The position numbers and the translations under genes were made by a program. The notes under the pieces were generated by a model that ran no database searches, was not told where the DNA came from, and saw only the letters and a list, made by a program, of their open reading frames with translations. From Deltaproteobacteria bacterium (lineage in GTDB: Bacteria; Myxococcota; Myxococcia; Myxococcales; Anaeromyxobacteraceae), in the NCBI GenBank assembly GCA_016214955.1, contig JACRMN010000019.1, positions 291,848 to 355,847 on the forward strand: a stretch of 64,000 bases of DNA, written 5' to 3'. This document shows positions 18,764 through 27,302 of this stretch, one piece after another; position 1 is the stretch's first letter; each line of letters begins with the position of its first letter.

Positions 18764-20866
18764 ATGCGCATCGCACTGACCCACAACCTGCGCCTCTCCG
18801 ACGCCGAGGACGAGGCCGAGTTCGACACCCGCGAGACGGTGGAGGCGCTGGCCGGCTCCATCGAGCGGCTGGGCCACCGGGTGGAGCGCATCGAGGTCTC
18901 CGGGCCGGCCTCGCGCACCGTGGCCCGGCTCGAGGCCTTCGGCCCCGACCTGATCTTCAACACCGCCGAGGGGCGGCGCGGCCGCTTCCGGGAGGCCTTC
19001 TTCCCGGCGCTCTTCGACGAGCTGGCCATGCCCTACACCGGCTCCGACGCCTGGGCCCTGGCCGTCACCCTCGACAAGCAGCTCACCAAGCTGGTGCTGG
19101 CCCAGCACGGGGTCTCCACCCCGCGCTGGCAGTACCTGGAGTCGCCCGACCGGCTGCAGGTCAACGCCCTGCGCTTCCCGGTGATGGTGAAGCCCAACTT
19201 CGAGGGCAGCTCCAAGGGCATCACCCAGGACTCGGTGGTGGAGGACCCGGCCCGGCTCCACGAGGCGGTGGCGGCGGCGCTGCGCGGCTACCCGCAGGGC
19301 GTGCTGGTGGAGGAGTTCATCGGCGGGCGCGACATCACCGTGCCCTTCCTGGAGAAGGCCGCGGTCGACCGGGGCGGGGTGCTGCAGCCGGTGGAGTACC
19401 TGGTGGACGCCGCCAGGGCCGGCGAGAGGCGCCACGCCATCTACGACTACGCCCTCAAGAGCCACCTCGACGACGCCGTCTCGGTGCGCGCCCCGGCCCG
19501 GCTCTCGCGCGCCGAGGCCAGGGCCATCCACGAGCAGGCGCTCCTCGTCTACCGGGTGCTGGGCATCCGCGATCTGGGGCGGGCCGACTTCCGCCTCTCC
19601 GAGGAGGGGAAGCCCTACTTCCTGGAGGTGAACGCGCTCCCCTCGCTGCAGTCCGGCGCCGGCATCTACGCCGCCGCGGCGCTGGAGGGGCTGCACGTGG
19701 ACGGGGTCATCGGGACGGTCATCGAGAGCGCGGTGGAGCGCTGCCGCATCGCCCCCGAGCCCGGGCGCCGCGGCCGCCCGCGCCGCACCGAGCGGCTCAA
19801 GGTGGGCTTCACCTTCAACGTGAAGCGGGTCAACCCCGATCCCCTGGGCGAGCAGGACGAGGAGGCCGAGTACGACTCGCCCAAGACCCTGCAGGCCATC
19901 CGCGAGGCCATCGCCAGCCACGGCCACGAGGTGGTGGACCTGGAGGCCACCCCCGACCTGCCGCTGCAGCTGGCCTCGACGCCGGTGGACGTGGTCTTCA
20001 ACATCGCCGAGGGCTTCAAGGGGCGGAACCGCGAGAGCCAGGTGCCGGCGCTGCTGGAGCTCCTCGACATCCCCTACACCGGCTCCGACCCGGCCGCCCT
20101 CTCGGTCTCCCTCGACAAGGCGCTGGCCAAGCGCATGGTGCGGACGCACGGCATCCTCACCCCCAACTACGTGCTGATGCACACCGGGCGCGAGCGGCTG
20201 CCGCGCGAGCTGCAGACCTTCCCGCTCATCGTCAAGCCCGTGGCCGAGGGCACCTCCAAGGGCGTCACCAAGAAGAGCGTGGTGCGCGACGAGGGGGAGC
20301 TGCGCGAGGTGGCCCGCGAGATCATCGCCAAGTACCGGCAGCCGGCCCTGGCCGAGGAGTACATCCGGGGGCGCGAGTTCACGGTGGGCATGCTGGGCGA
20401 GCGGCGCCCGCGGGTGCTGCCCATCATGGAGATCGTCTTCGTCGACCGGAGCGACCCCAACCCCATCTACTCGTTCGAGATGAAGCAGGACTGGAGCGAG
20501 CAGATCCGCTACGAGGTCCCGGCCCGGCTCTCGGAGCGGGAGGTGGAGCGGCTGGAGCGGGCGGCCCGGGAGTGCTTCGCGGCGCTGGGCTGCCGCGACG
20601 TGGCCCGCGTCGACTTCCGCATGGACGCCGAGGGGCGCATCTACTTCATCGAGGCCAACCCGCTGCCCGGACTCTCGCCGGGCTGGAGCGACCTGGTGCT
20701 CATCGCCCAGGCCGCCGGCCTCTCCTACCGCGACCTCATCGGCGAGGTGCTCTCCTTCGCCATCCGCCGCTACCAGGAGCGGGAGCGCGAGCGAGAGCGG
20801 GCCCGGCGGGCGCAGTCCGCCGGAGGCCGCGAGGCCGCCAACGGCGGGCGGGAAGGGGAGGGCTGA
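18764..20866 (+). CDS. Double ATP-grasp (D-Ala-D-Ala ligase-like) protein
   Basis: A 700-residue protein made of two homologous D-alanine-D-alanine ligase-like halves (about 1-330 and 345-680). Each half has an N-terminal Rossmann-like part (FNTAEGRRGRFREAFFP and FNIAEGFKGRNRESQVP, both followed by a PYTGSD motif), an ATP-grasp core (VMVKPNFEGSSKGIT and LIVKPVAEGTSKGVT), and the metal-binding motif near its end (YFLEVNALPSLQ and YFIEANPLPGLSPGWSD). Both halves keep the residues expected for ATP and Mg binding, so both may be active. An Arg/Glu-rich tail closes the protein. Ordinary Ddl is about 310 residues, so this is a duplicated fusion. The acceptor substrate is unknown; the P1-family peptidase begins 4 nt downstream, suggesting peptide metabolism. 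Confidence 0.88.
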   Translation: MRIALTHNLRLSDAEDEAEFDTRETVEALAGSIERLGHRVERIEVSGPASRTVARLEAFGPDLIFNTAEGRRGRFREAFFPALFDELAMPYTGSDAWALAVTLDKQLTKLVLAQHGVSTPRWQYLESPDRLQVNALRFPVMVKPNFEGSSKGITQDSVVEDPARLHEAVAAALRGYPQGVLVEEFIGGRDITVPFLEKAAVDRGGVLQPVEYLVDAARAGERRHAIYDYALKSHLDDAVSVRAPARLSRAEARAIHEQALLVYRVLGIRDLGRADFRLSEEGKPYFLEVNALPSLQSGAGIYAAAALEGLHVDGVIGTVIESAVERCRIAPEPGRRGRPRRTERLKVGFTFNVKRVNPDPLGEQDEEAEYDSPKTLQAIREAIASHGHEVVDLEATPDLPLQLASTPVDVVFNIAEGFKGRNRESQVPALLELLDIPYTGSDPAALSVSLDKALAKRMVRTHGILTPNYVLMHTGRERLPRELQTFPLIVKPVAEGTSKGVTKKSVVRDEGELREVAREIIAKYRQPALAEEYIRGREFTVGMLGERRPRVLPIMEIVFVDRSDPNPIYSFEMKQDWSEQIRYEVPARLSEREVERLERAARECFAALGCRDVARVDFRMDAEGRIYFIEANPLPGLSPGWSDLVLIAQAAGLSYRDLIGEVLSFAIRRYQERERERERARRAQSAGGREAANGGREGEG

Positions 20867-20869
20867 GCC

Positions 20870-22015
20870 ATGGAGCCGCGCCCGCGCGCCCGCGATCTCG
20901 GCATCCCGCTGGGCCGCTTCCGGACCGGGAGGTGGAACGCCATCACCGACGTGGCCGGGGTCAAGGTGGGCCACTCCACCATCGTCCGCGGCAGCGGGCC
21001 GCTGCGGCCCGGCAAGGGGCCGGTGCGCACCGGGGTGACCTGCATCCTCCCGGGCGGCGCCAACGTCTTCGCCGACCGGGTGGTGGGCGGAGGCTTCGTC
21101 CTCAACGGGGCCGGCGAGGTCTCGGGGATGACCCAGCTGGTGGAGTGGGGGCTGGTGGAGACGCCCATCTTCCTCACCAACACGCTCTCGGTGGGGGCGG
21201 TGGGCGACGCCGCGGTGAAGTGGATGCTGGAGCAGAACCCGGGCATCGGCGCCCAGCACGACGTCATCCTCCCGCTGGTGGGCGAGTGCGACGACTCCTG
21301 GCTCAACGACGTGGCCGGCCAGCACGTCAAGGAGCAGCACGTCCACGAGGCCATCCAGAGCGCCGCCGAGGGGCCGGTGGCCGAGGGCAGCGTCGGCGGC
21401 GGCACCGGGATGATCACCTGCGACTTCAAGGCCGGCATCGGCACCTCGAGCCGCAAGCTGCCCGAGAACCTGGGTGGCTACACCGTGGGCGTGCTGGTGA
21501 TGTCCAACTTCGGGCACCTGCACCAGCTGCGGGTGGGCGGCCTGCCGGTGGGCGAGATCCTGGCGCAGCGCCACGCCGACCTCCCGCGCCGGGAGAAGAG
21601 CTACGGCTCCATCATCGCGGTGCTGGCCACCGACGCGCCGCTCACCAGCCACCAGCTCTCCCGGCTCGCCAAGCGGGCGGCGCTGGGCGTGGGGCGCGTC
21701 GGCTCCTCCGCCGCCCACGGCTCGGGCGAGATCCTCATCGGCTTCTCCACCGCCAACCGGGTGCCGCGGGAGACCCGCAAGATGGTCTACCGGATGAAGG
21801 TGCTGCTCGACGCGCGCCTCGACCCGCTCTACGAGGCCACCATCGAGGCCACCGAGGAGTCCATCCTCAACTCCCTCTGCGCCGCCCGCGACATGGACGG
21901 GGTCAACGGCAACCTCTGCCGGGCCCTGCCGGTGGAGGAGGTGCGGGCCCTGGCGGCCGCCTGGCAGGCAGCCTCGCGGGCGCCGGCCCCCCCGCCGCCG
22001 TCCGGGAAGGACTGA
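20870..22015 (+). CDS. P1 family peptidase (DmpA/BapA-like aminopeptidase)
   Basis: A 381-residue member of the self-processing N-terminal-nucleophile family S58 (L-aminopeptidase/D-esterase, beta-peptidyl aminopeptidase). Signatures are WNAITDVAGVKVGHSTI and GVTCILPGGANVF near the start, GGGFVLNGAGEVSGMTQL, TNTLSVGAVGDA, VGGGTGMITCDFKAGIGTSS, and the nucleophile region NFGHLHQLRVGG followed by later SYGSIIAVLATDAPL. Family members cleave N-terminal residues including D- or beta-amino acids. Start ATG follows GGGGAGGG. Directly downstream of the double ATP-grasp gene, so a ligase/peptidase pair acting on unusual peptides is a reasonable inference. Confidence 0.88.
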   Translation: MEPRPRARDLGIPLGRFRTGRWNAITDVAGVKVGHSTIVRGSGPLRPGKGPVRTGVTCILPGGANVFADRVVGGGFVLNGAGEVSGMTQLVEWGLVETPIFLTNTLSVGAVGDAAVKWMLEQNPGIGAQHDVILPLVGECDDSWLNDVAGQHVKEQHVHEAIQSAAEGPVAEGSVGGGTGMITCDFKAGIGTSSRKLPENLGGYTVGVLVMSNFGHLHQLRVGGLPVGEILAQRHADLPRREKSYGSIIAVLATDAPLTSHQLSRLAKRAALGVGRVGSSAAHGSGEILIGFSTANRVPRETRKMVYRMKVLLDARLDPLYEATIEATEESILNSLCAARDMDGVNGNLCRALPVEEVRALAAAWQAASRAPAPPPPSGKD

Positions 22016-22021
22016 GGTCCA

Positions 22022-22049
22022 TTGAGGTACGGCCGGCTCGTGCTATAGA
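22022..22049 (+). promoter_or_regulatory. Strong promoter for the 36-residue basic protein
   Basis: TTGAGG (22022-22027), a 16-nt spacer and TATAGA (22044-22049). The -10 is close to consensus, which is unusual in this GC-rich window and suggests high expression. Confidence 0.55.
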
Positions 22050-22093
22050 GGGCCGCGAAAACAGCTTCCGAATCGTCGGACCCCGGAGGATCC

Positions 22094-22204
22094 ATGGCTC
22101 GTTCCAAGTCGAAGCACAACCGGCTCATCATGAAGCGGCGCCAGCGCTGGAAGCGCCGGCTCAAGACCAAGAAGGCCGCCAAGAAGGTCGCCACCAAGAA
22201 GTAG
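22094..22204 (+). CDS. 36-residue very basic protein, candidate ribosome-associated
   Basis: The ORF starts with ATG after a strong CCGGAGGA Shine-Dalgarno sequence at 8-nt spacing and ends at TAG 22202-22204. It encodes 36 residues of which about half are Lys or Arg (begins MARSKSKHNRLIMKRRQRWK) with no acidic residue. Its size, charge, Lys-rich codon run and near-consensus promoter resemble small ribosomal proteins such as bS22 or Thx or the AURKAIP1/COX24-like proteins, but I cannot match it confidently to any. It is unlikely to be a shadow because it has its own promoter and ribosome-binding site. It stands alone between the P1 peptidase and a small unknown gene. Confidence 0.7.
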   Translation: MARSKSKHNRLIMKRRQRWKRRLKTKKAAKKVATKK

Positions 22205-22234
22205 AAGGGCCGCGCACCCGGCGCCCCGCGGGCC

Positions 22235-22264
22235 TTGACTCCGCGGGCCGGGGCGCGCTAGTTA
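22235..22264 (+). promoter_or_regulatory. Candidate promoter for the 89-residue gene
   Basis: TTGACT (22235-22240), an 18-nt spacer, then TAGTTA (22259-22264). The -35 is good, the -10 weak. Confidence 0.4.
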
Positions 22265-22282
22265 CAGCCCTCCCGCAGCGGG

Positions 22283-22552
22283 GTGCATCGCGTGTCGAGC
22301 TGGCTGGAATCGTTCAGGGACCGGGTGGTCCACCGGTCGCAGGTGGGGAAGAGGCGGCTCGACGCCACCTTCACCCGGCGTCAGCTCGACGCCAAGCTCC
22401 GGGAGCTGGGCGCCTGCTGCGCCCGGCTGGTGGAGCAGGGGACGGCCAGCATCCCGGCGGAGCTGGCCGCGGCGGTGCAGGAGGTCCGGGCGCTGGAGGA
22501 GCGGCTCCGGGCGGAGATGCAGGACATCGCAGCGCTGGAGAGCGAAGGGTAG
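22283..22552 (+). CDS. Small helical protein of unknown function
   Basis: An 89-residue protein starting at GTG 22283, or at GTG 22292 if shorter. It is rich in Arg, Ala, Leu and Glu and ends in a probable coiled coil (QEVRALEERLRAEMQDIAALE). No membrane segment or known motif is visible. It contains two adjacent cysteines (GACCARL). A TTGACT promoter lies upstream and tRNA-Ala starts 18 nt after its stop, so it may be co-transcribed with the tRNA. Confidence 0.55.
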   Translation: MHRVSSWLESFRDRVVHRSQVGKRRLDATFTRRQLDAKLRELGACCARLVEQGTASIPAELAAAVQEVRALEERLRAEMQDIAALESEG

Positions 22553-22569
22553 GGCAGCACCGAGAGCTT

Positions 22570-22645
22570 GGGCCCGTGGCGCAGCTGGGAGCGCGCCTGA
22601 ATGGCATTCAGGAGGTCACCGGTTCGATCCCGGTCGGGTCCACCA
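22570..22645 (+). tRNA. tRNA-Ala (anticodon GGC)
   Basis: A 76-nt cloverleaf. The acceptor arms are GGGCCCG and CGGGTCC with the G3-U70 wobble pair that identifies alanine tRNAs. The anticodon stem CCTGA/TCAGG encloses loop ATGGCAT, giving anticodon GGC. The T arm is ACCGG/CCGGT with TTCGATC. The 3' CCA is encoded. It reads GCC and GCU codons, GCC being very abundant in this genome. Confidence 0.97.
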
Positions 22646-22658
22646 AACGAGGAAGCAA

Positions 22659-22692
22659 CGACGGGCGCCCGGTTCCACCGCGGCGCCCGTCG
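22659..22692 (+). terminator. Intrinsic-type terminator after tRNA-Ala
   Basis: Perfect 11-bp arms CGACGGGCGCC (22659-22669) and GGCGCCCGTCG (22682-22692) with a 12-nt loop, followed by CCTTCT. The U-tract is poor but the stem is strong and correctly placed 13 nt after the tRNA. Confidence 0.65.
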
Positions 22693-22739
22693 CCTTCTGC
22701 GGCCTCCGGGATTCCCTCGCCGCCGCGCCGTCCGGACGC

Positions 22740-22745
22740 TAGGTT
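22740..22745 (+). promoter_or_regulatory. -10 hexamer TAGGTT for the prolyl oligopeptidase gene
   Basis: TAGGTT lies 20 nt before the ATG at 22766, with GGAGG between as a ribosome-binding site. Confidence 0.35.
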
Positions 22746-22765
22746 GACGGCCCCGGAGGCCTCCC

Positions 22766-24940
22766 ATGCACGTCGCGCTCGCCCTCTCCCTCGCCCTGGC
22801 CGCCCCCCCGCCGCGCCCGCCGCCCACCCCCGTCCGCATGGCCAGCGACGTCCACCACGGCGTCACGGTGGCCGACCCGTACCGCTGGCTCGAGGACGGC
22901 AAGGACCCGGAGGTCCAGGCCTGGGGCAAGGCCCAGGACGCCCGCACCCGCGCCTGGCTCGGGAGCCTCCCGTACCTGGAGCCCCTCCGCGCCGAGGTGC
23001 GCCGCGTCGTCACCGCCCAGGCGGCGCGCTACGACCACGTGGCCCGGGCCGGGGGGCTCTGGTTCGCGGCCAAGACCCAGCCGCCGCGCCAGCAGCCCTT
23101 CGTCGTCACGCTGGCCTCGCTCGACGACGCCGCAGGCGAGAAGGTGGTCCTCGACCCCGGCGTGCTCGACCCCGCCGGCACCACCTCCATCGACTTCTTC
23201 GAGCCCTCGCACGACGGGCGGCTCCTGGCCGTCTCCCTGTCCCGCAAGGGCAGCGAGGCGGGCGACCTGCACCTCTTCGAGGTGGCCACCGGCAAGGAGC
23301 TCCCCGACCGCATCCCGCGCGTCAACGGCGGCACCGCCGGCGGCGGCGTGGCCTGGAACGCCGACGGCACCGGCCTCTGGTACACGCGCTACCCGCGCGA
23401 GGGCGAGCGGCCGGCCGCCGACCTGGGCTTCCACGTGGAGGTCTGGTTCCACAGGCTGGGCACGCCGGAGAGCGCCGACGTCTACGAGCTGGGGCGCGAG
23501 TTCGACGACCCGCGCATCGCCGAGCACTTCCTCCAGTCGTCGGAGGACGGCCGGGTCCTCTCGCTGGTGCAGAAGGGGGACGGCCGCGAGTTCGCCCTCT
23601 ACCTGCGCCGCCCCGAGGGCGGCTGGCGCAAGGTGGCCGGGGTGGGCGACGGCGTGGTGGCGGCGCGGCTCGGCGGCGACGGCGGCCTGTGGCTGCTCTC
23701 CCGCCAGGGGGCTCCGCGGGGCAAGCTCCTGCGCCTCTCGCCCGACGAGCCGGAGCTGTCCCGCGCCCGGCTGGTGGCCACGGCCGCCGAGGGGGCCATC
23801 GTCGGGCTCGAGCCGGGCTCCGGCCTCTGCGGGATCGAGGTCACCCGCTCCCGCGTCTACCTCACCGAGGTGGTGGGGGGCCCCAGCGTGGTGCGGGTGC
23901 TGGACCTCGACGGCAAGCCGCTCGGCAGGCTGGAGGCCGGCGGCGTCGGCGCCATCGCCGAGCTGCGGCGCGCCGGCCCCGACGAGGTGGTCTACGGCGC
24001 CTCCACCTACCTGGAGCCCCGGGCCTGGATGCGGGCCGGCGCCGACCTGGCGCCGCGGCGCATCGCCGCCATCTCGGTGCCCTCGCCGGTGGACTTCTCC
24101 GACGTCGAGGTGCTCCGCGAGACCGCGACCTCGAAGGACGGCACCCCGGTGCCCATGACCATCCTGCGCCGCAAGGGGGCGAAGCGCGACGGCAAGGCCC
24201 CGGCGCTCCTCACCGCCTACGGCTCCTACGGCATCAACAACGCGCCCGGCTACCGCCCCGGGCGCCGGGTGCTGCTCGACCAGGGCTTCACCATCGCCAT
24301 CGCCAACATCCGCGGCGGCGGCGAGTTCGGCGACGAGTGGCACCGGGCCGGCAGCCAGGTGCGCAAGCAGAACGGCATCGACGACCTCGCCGCCTGTGCC
24401 CGCCACCTGGTGGCCCGCGGCTACACCTCGCGCGCCCGCCTGGCGCTGCAGGGCGGCTCGGCCGGCGGCCTGCTCATGGGCGCGATGATCACCCAGTTCC
24501 CCGACCTGGCGCGGGCGGTGGTGGCCGAGGTGGGCATCTTCGACATGATCCGCGTCGAGCTCCACCCCAACGGCGCCTTCAACGTCACCGAGTTCGGCAC
24601 CGTGAAGGACCCGGAGCAGTTCCGCGCCCTCCACGCCTACTCCCCCTACCACCGCGTGGTGGACGGCGGCCGCTACCCCATGGTGCTCCTCACCGCCGGC
24701 GCCAACGACCCGCGCGTGGACGCCTCGCACGCCCGCAAGATGGCGGCGCGGCTGCAGGCGGCCAGCCGCTCCGGCCGGCCCGTGCTCCTGCGCATGAGCG
24801 AGTTCGGACACGGCATCGGCACCGCGCTCGACGCGCGCATCGCCGAGGCGGCCGACGTCTACGCCTTCCTGCTGGAGAGCCTGGGCGTGCGCTGGCGCGC
24901 GCCGCGGCACGCGAGCGGGGGCCCGGCCGGAGCGAAGTAG
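22766..24940 (+). CDS. Prolyl oligopeptidase family (S9A) serine peptidase
   Basis: Cleaves short peptides after proline. The 724-residue product has a short hydrophobic N-terminus (MHVALALSLALAAPPP) that may be a signal peptide, the beta-propeller starting with VTVADPYRWLEDGKDPEVQAW, and the C-terminal alpha/beta hydrolase domain from about residue 450. The catalytic triad is visible: Ser in LQGGSAGGLLMG, Asp in ANDPRVDASH and His in SEFGHGIGT. NIRGGGEFGDEWHRAG is also diagnostic. GGAGG precedes the ATG. The location is probably periplasmic if the leader is cleaved; the leader is short and lacks a charged n-region, so this is uncertain. Confidence 0.93.
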   Translation: MHVALALSLALAAPPPRPPPTPVRMASDVHHGVTVADPYRWLEDGKDPEVQAWGKAQDARTRAWLGSLPYLEPLRAEVRRVVTAQAARYDHVARAGGLWFAAKTQPPRQQPFVVTLASLDDAAGEKVVLDPGVLDPAGTTSIDFFEPSHDGRLLAVSLSRKGSEAGDLHLFEVATGKELPDRIPRVNGGTAGGGVAWNADGTGLWYTRYPREGERPAADLGFHVEVWFHRLGTPESADVYELGREFDDPRIAEHFLQSSEDGRVLSLVQKGDGREFALYLRRPEGGWRKVAGVGDGVVAARLGGDGGLWLLSRQGAPRGKLLRLSPDEPELSRARLVATAAEGAIVGLEPGSGLCGIEVTRSRVYLTEVVGGPSVVRVLDLDGKPLGRLEAGGVGAIAELRRAGPDEVVYGASTYLEPRAWMRAGADLAPRRIAAISVPSPVDFSDVEVLRETATSKDGTPVPMTILRRKGAKRDGKAPALLTAYGSYGINNAPGYRPGRRVLLDQGFTIAIANIRGGGEFGDEWHRAGSQVRKQNGIDDLAACARHLVARGYTSRARLALQGGSAGGLLMGAMITQFPDLARAVVAEVGIFDMIRVELHPNGAFNVTEFGTVKDPEQFRALHAYSPYHRVVDGGRYPMVLLTAGANDPRVDASHARKMAARLQAASRSGRPVLLRMSEFGHGIGTALDARIAEAADVYAFLLESLGVRWRAPRHASGGPAGAK

Positions 24941-24986
24941 GCGGTGGTCGGGATCGCGCTCGGGGTTGGCGGGCTCCCATCCGGCG

Positions 24987-24992
24987 TACACT
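24987..24992 (+). promoter_or_regulatory. -10 hexamer TACACT, leaderless-type start
   Basis: TACACT ends 8 nt before the ATG at 25001; TTGGCG lies 15 nt upstream of it as a possible -35. Confidence 0.4.
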
Positions 24993-25000
24993 CCGCCCCC

Positions 25001-25984
25001 ATGCGCGCCATGGTCCTCGACCGCCCGCGCCAGCCCCTGCGCCCGCGCGACCTGGCTCTCCCCGAGCCCGGGCCGGGCCAGGTGCGCGTCCGCGTCCGCG
25101 CCTGCGGGGTCTGCCGCACCGACCTGCACGTGGCCGACGGCGACCTGCCCGACCCGGGCGGCCCGGTCATCCCCGGCCACGAGGTGGTGGGGATCGTGGA
25201 GGCGCTCGGCCCCGGCGTCGCCGGCTTCGCCCCCGGCGACCGGGTGGGCGTCCCCTGGCTGGGCGCCACCTGCGGCGCCTGCGAGCCGTGCCGCGACGGG
25301 CGCGAGAACCTGTGCGACAGCGCCCTCTTCACCGGCTACACGCTCCCGGGCGGCTACGCCGAGGCGCTGGTCGCCGACGCCCGCTACTGCTTCCCCATCC
25401 CCGCCGGCTACGGCGACGCCGAGGCGGCGCCGCTGCTCTGCGCCGGCCTCGTCGGCTACCGCACCTGGCGGCTCGCCGGCCCGGCCCGCCGCATCGGCAT
25501 CTACGGCTTCGGCGCCGCCGGCCACATCGTGGCCCAGCTCGCCCGGCACCAGGGGCAGGAGGTGCTGGCCTTCACCCGGCCGGGCGACGCCGGGGCCCAG
25601 GCCTTCGCCCTGGAGCTGGGCGCGAGCTGGGCCGGCCCATCGGAGGAGCCGCCGCCGCGCCCGCTCGACGCCGCCCTGATCTTCGCGCCGGTGGGGGCGC
25701 TGGTGCCGCTGGCGCTGCGCGCGGTGCGGAAGGGCGGCACGGTGGCCTGCGGCGGCATCCACATGAGCGACATCCCCGCCTTCCCCTACGCGCTGCTATG
25801 GGGAGAGCGGCGGCTCCTCTCGGTGGCCAACCTCACCCGGCGCGACGGCGAGGAGCTCCTGGCGCTCGCCCCCCGGGTGCCGGTGCGCACGTCCGTGGAG
25901 GCCTTCCCCCTCGCCGAGGCCAACCGGGCGCTGCAGCGCCTGCGCGAGGGGAGGCTGCGCGGGGCGGCGGTGCTGCTCCCCTGA
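25001..25984 (+). CDS. Zinc-dependent alcohol dehydrogenase family protein
   Basis: A 327-residue medium-chain dehydrogenase. The catalytic zinc ligands are in CGVCRTDLH and PGHEVVG; the structural zinc is bound by the four cysteines of GATCGACEPCRDGRENLCD. The NAD(P)-binding fold follows with GIYGFGAAGHIVAQLA. The TGYTLPGGYAEALVA and LLCAGLVGYR phrases fit the zinc alcohol dehydrogenases that act on primary alcohols. The ATG at 25001 starts the conserved domain; a GTG at 24944 in frame would add 19 unconserved residues. The substrate cannot be inferred. The ATP-grasp gene follows on the same strand after 10 nt. Confidence 0.9.
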   Translation: MRAMVLDRPRQPLRPRDLALPEPGPGQVRVRVRACGVCRTDLHVADGDLPDPGGPVIPGHEVVGIVEALGPGVAGFAPGDRVGVPWLGATCGACEPCRDGRENLCDSALFTGYTLPGGYAEALVADARYCFPIPAGYGDAEAAPLLCAGLVGYRTWRLAGPARRIGIYGFGAAGHIVAQLARHQGQEVLAFTRPGDAGAQAFALELGASWAGPSEEPPPRPLDAALIFAPVGALVPLALRAVRKGGTVACGGIHMSDIPAFPYALLWGERRLLSVANLTRRDGEELLALAPRVPVRTSVEAFPLAEANRALQRLREGRLRGAAVLLP

Positions 25985-25994
25985 GGGCGGCCAG

Positions 25995-27302
25995 GTGGTG
26001 CCGGGCGCCGATCGCGGCTACAAGAGCCGGGTGAGCGAGAAAGGCGAGCTCCTGCTCCTCGTGCCCACGCGGAGCTACCGGACCGACGATTTCCTGGCCG
26101 CGGCCGCCCGGCTGCAGGTGCCGGTGCTGGTGGGCAGCGACCTGTGCCACTCGGTGGAGGAGGCCTTCGGCGGCGTCGCCGGCATGGTCTCGCTCGACTA
26201 CCGCCACCCCGAGGCCGCCGCCGAGCGCATCGCCGCGCTGGCCGAGGAGCGGGACATTCGCGGGGTGGTGGCGGCCGACGACGGCACCAGCCAGATCGCG
26301 GCGCTGGCGGCCGAGCGGCTGGGGCTGCCCCACAACCCGCCCGAGGCGGCGCGCCGCGCCGGCCACAAGGCGGAGAGCCGCCGCGCTCTCCAGGCGGCCG
26401 GCCTGCCGGTCCCGCGCTTCTGGACCTTCCCGCGCCGCGGCGGCCCCGAGGGTCCCGCGCGCCAGGTGACCTACCCCTGCGTGCTGAAGCCGGTGGCCCT
26501 CTCGGCGAGCCGCGGCGTGATGCGGGCCGACGACCCGGCCGCCTTCGCCGCCGCCTGGCGCCGGCTGGAGCGCATCCTCGACCGGGCGCGCTCCGAGCGC
26601 CGGCCCGGCGACGAGGAGGCCCGGAGCACCGTGCTTGTCGAGGCCTTCGTGCCCGGCGCCGAGGTGGCGCTGGAGGGCATCCTCCGCGGCGGGCGGCTCG
26701 AGACGCTGGCGCTCTTCGACAAGCCCGATCCGCTCGACGGCCCCTTCTTCGAGGAGACGCTCTACGTCACGCCGTCGCGCCACCCGGAGCCGCTCCAGGC
26801 CCGCGTGCGGGAGGTGACCGCGGCCGCCGCGGCGGCGCTGGGGCTGCGCGAGGGGCCGGTCCACGCCGAGCTCCGGCTCGGGCCGGAGGGGCCGGTGGTG
26901 CTGGAGGTGGCGGCCCGCAGCATCGGCGGGCTCTGCGCCCGCACGCTCCGCTTCGGCGCGGGGATCACGCTGGAGGAGGTGATCGTGGCCCACGCCCTGG
27001 GCGCGCCCGCCGGGCCGCTGCGCCGCGAGGCGCGGGCCGCCGGCGTGATGATGCTGCCCATCCCCAGGGCCGGCGTGCTCCACCGCGTGGAGGGGGTGGA
27101 GCAGGCGCGCGCCGTGCCCGGCGTGGAGGACGTGGTGATCACCATCCCGGAGGGCCGGGAGGTGGAGCCGCTGCCGGAAGGGGACAGCTACCTGGGGTTC
27201 GCCTTCGCGCGGGGGGAGACGCCGGGGGCGGTGGAGGCCACGTTGCGGGTGGCCCATGCATGCTTGCGGTTCGACATCCGCGAGCCGCTGCCGATGGCGT
27301 GA
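25995..27302 (+). CDS. ATP-grasp domain protein (L-amino acid ligase-like)
   Basis: A 435-residue ligase (423 if translation begins at GTG 26031). The N-terminal pre-ATP-grasp domain (LLLLVPTRSYRTDDFLAAA) leads to VVAADDGTSQIAALAAERLG, the ATP-grasp core (CVLKPVALSASRGVMRADD, VEAFVPGAEVALEG) and metal-binding VHAELRLGPEGPVVLEVAAR. The C-terminal domain (ARAVPGVEDVVITIPEG) resembles that of L-amino-acid ligases, which join amino acids into dipeptides. The substrate is unknown. The last 115 bp overlap, on the opposite strand, the small membrane protein gene at 27188-27370. Confidence 0.85.
   Translation: MVPGADRGYKSRVSEKGELLLLVPTRSYRTDDFLAAAARLQVPVLVGSDLCHSVEEAFGGVAGMVSLDYRHPEAAAERIAALAEERDIRGVVAADDGTSQIAALAAERLGLPHNPPEAARRAGHKAESRRALQAAGLPVPRFWTFPRRGGPEGPARQVTYPCVLKPVALSASRGVMRADDPAAFAAAWRRLERILDRARSERRPGDEEARSTVLVEAFVPGAEVALEGILRGGRLETLALFDKPDPLDGPFFEETLYVTPSRHPEPLQARVREVTAAAAAALGLREGPVHAELRLGPEGPVVLEVAARSIGGLCARTLRFGAGITLEEVIVAHALGAPAGPLRREARAAGVMMLPIPRAGVLHRVEGVEQARAVPGVEDVVITIPEGREVEPLPEGDSYLGFAFARGETPGAVEATLRVAHACLRFDIREPLPMA

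Noticed and set aside
18152..21718. Open frame of about 1188 codons on the minus strand
   Set aside because: It is antisense to hemB, RDD, ATP-grasp and P1 peptidase genes that all have clear family motifs; its translation is low-complexity.
18532..26034. Open frame of about 2500 codons on the plus strand
   Set aside because: Runs out of frame through at least six recognised genes and through a tRNA; an artefact of 74% GC.
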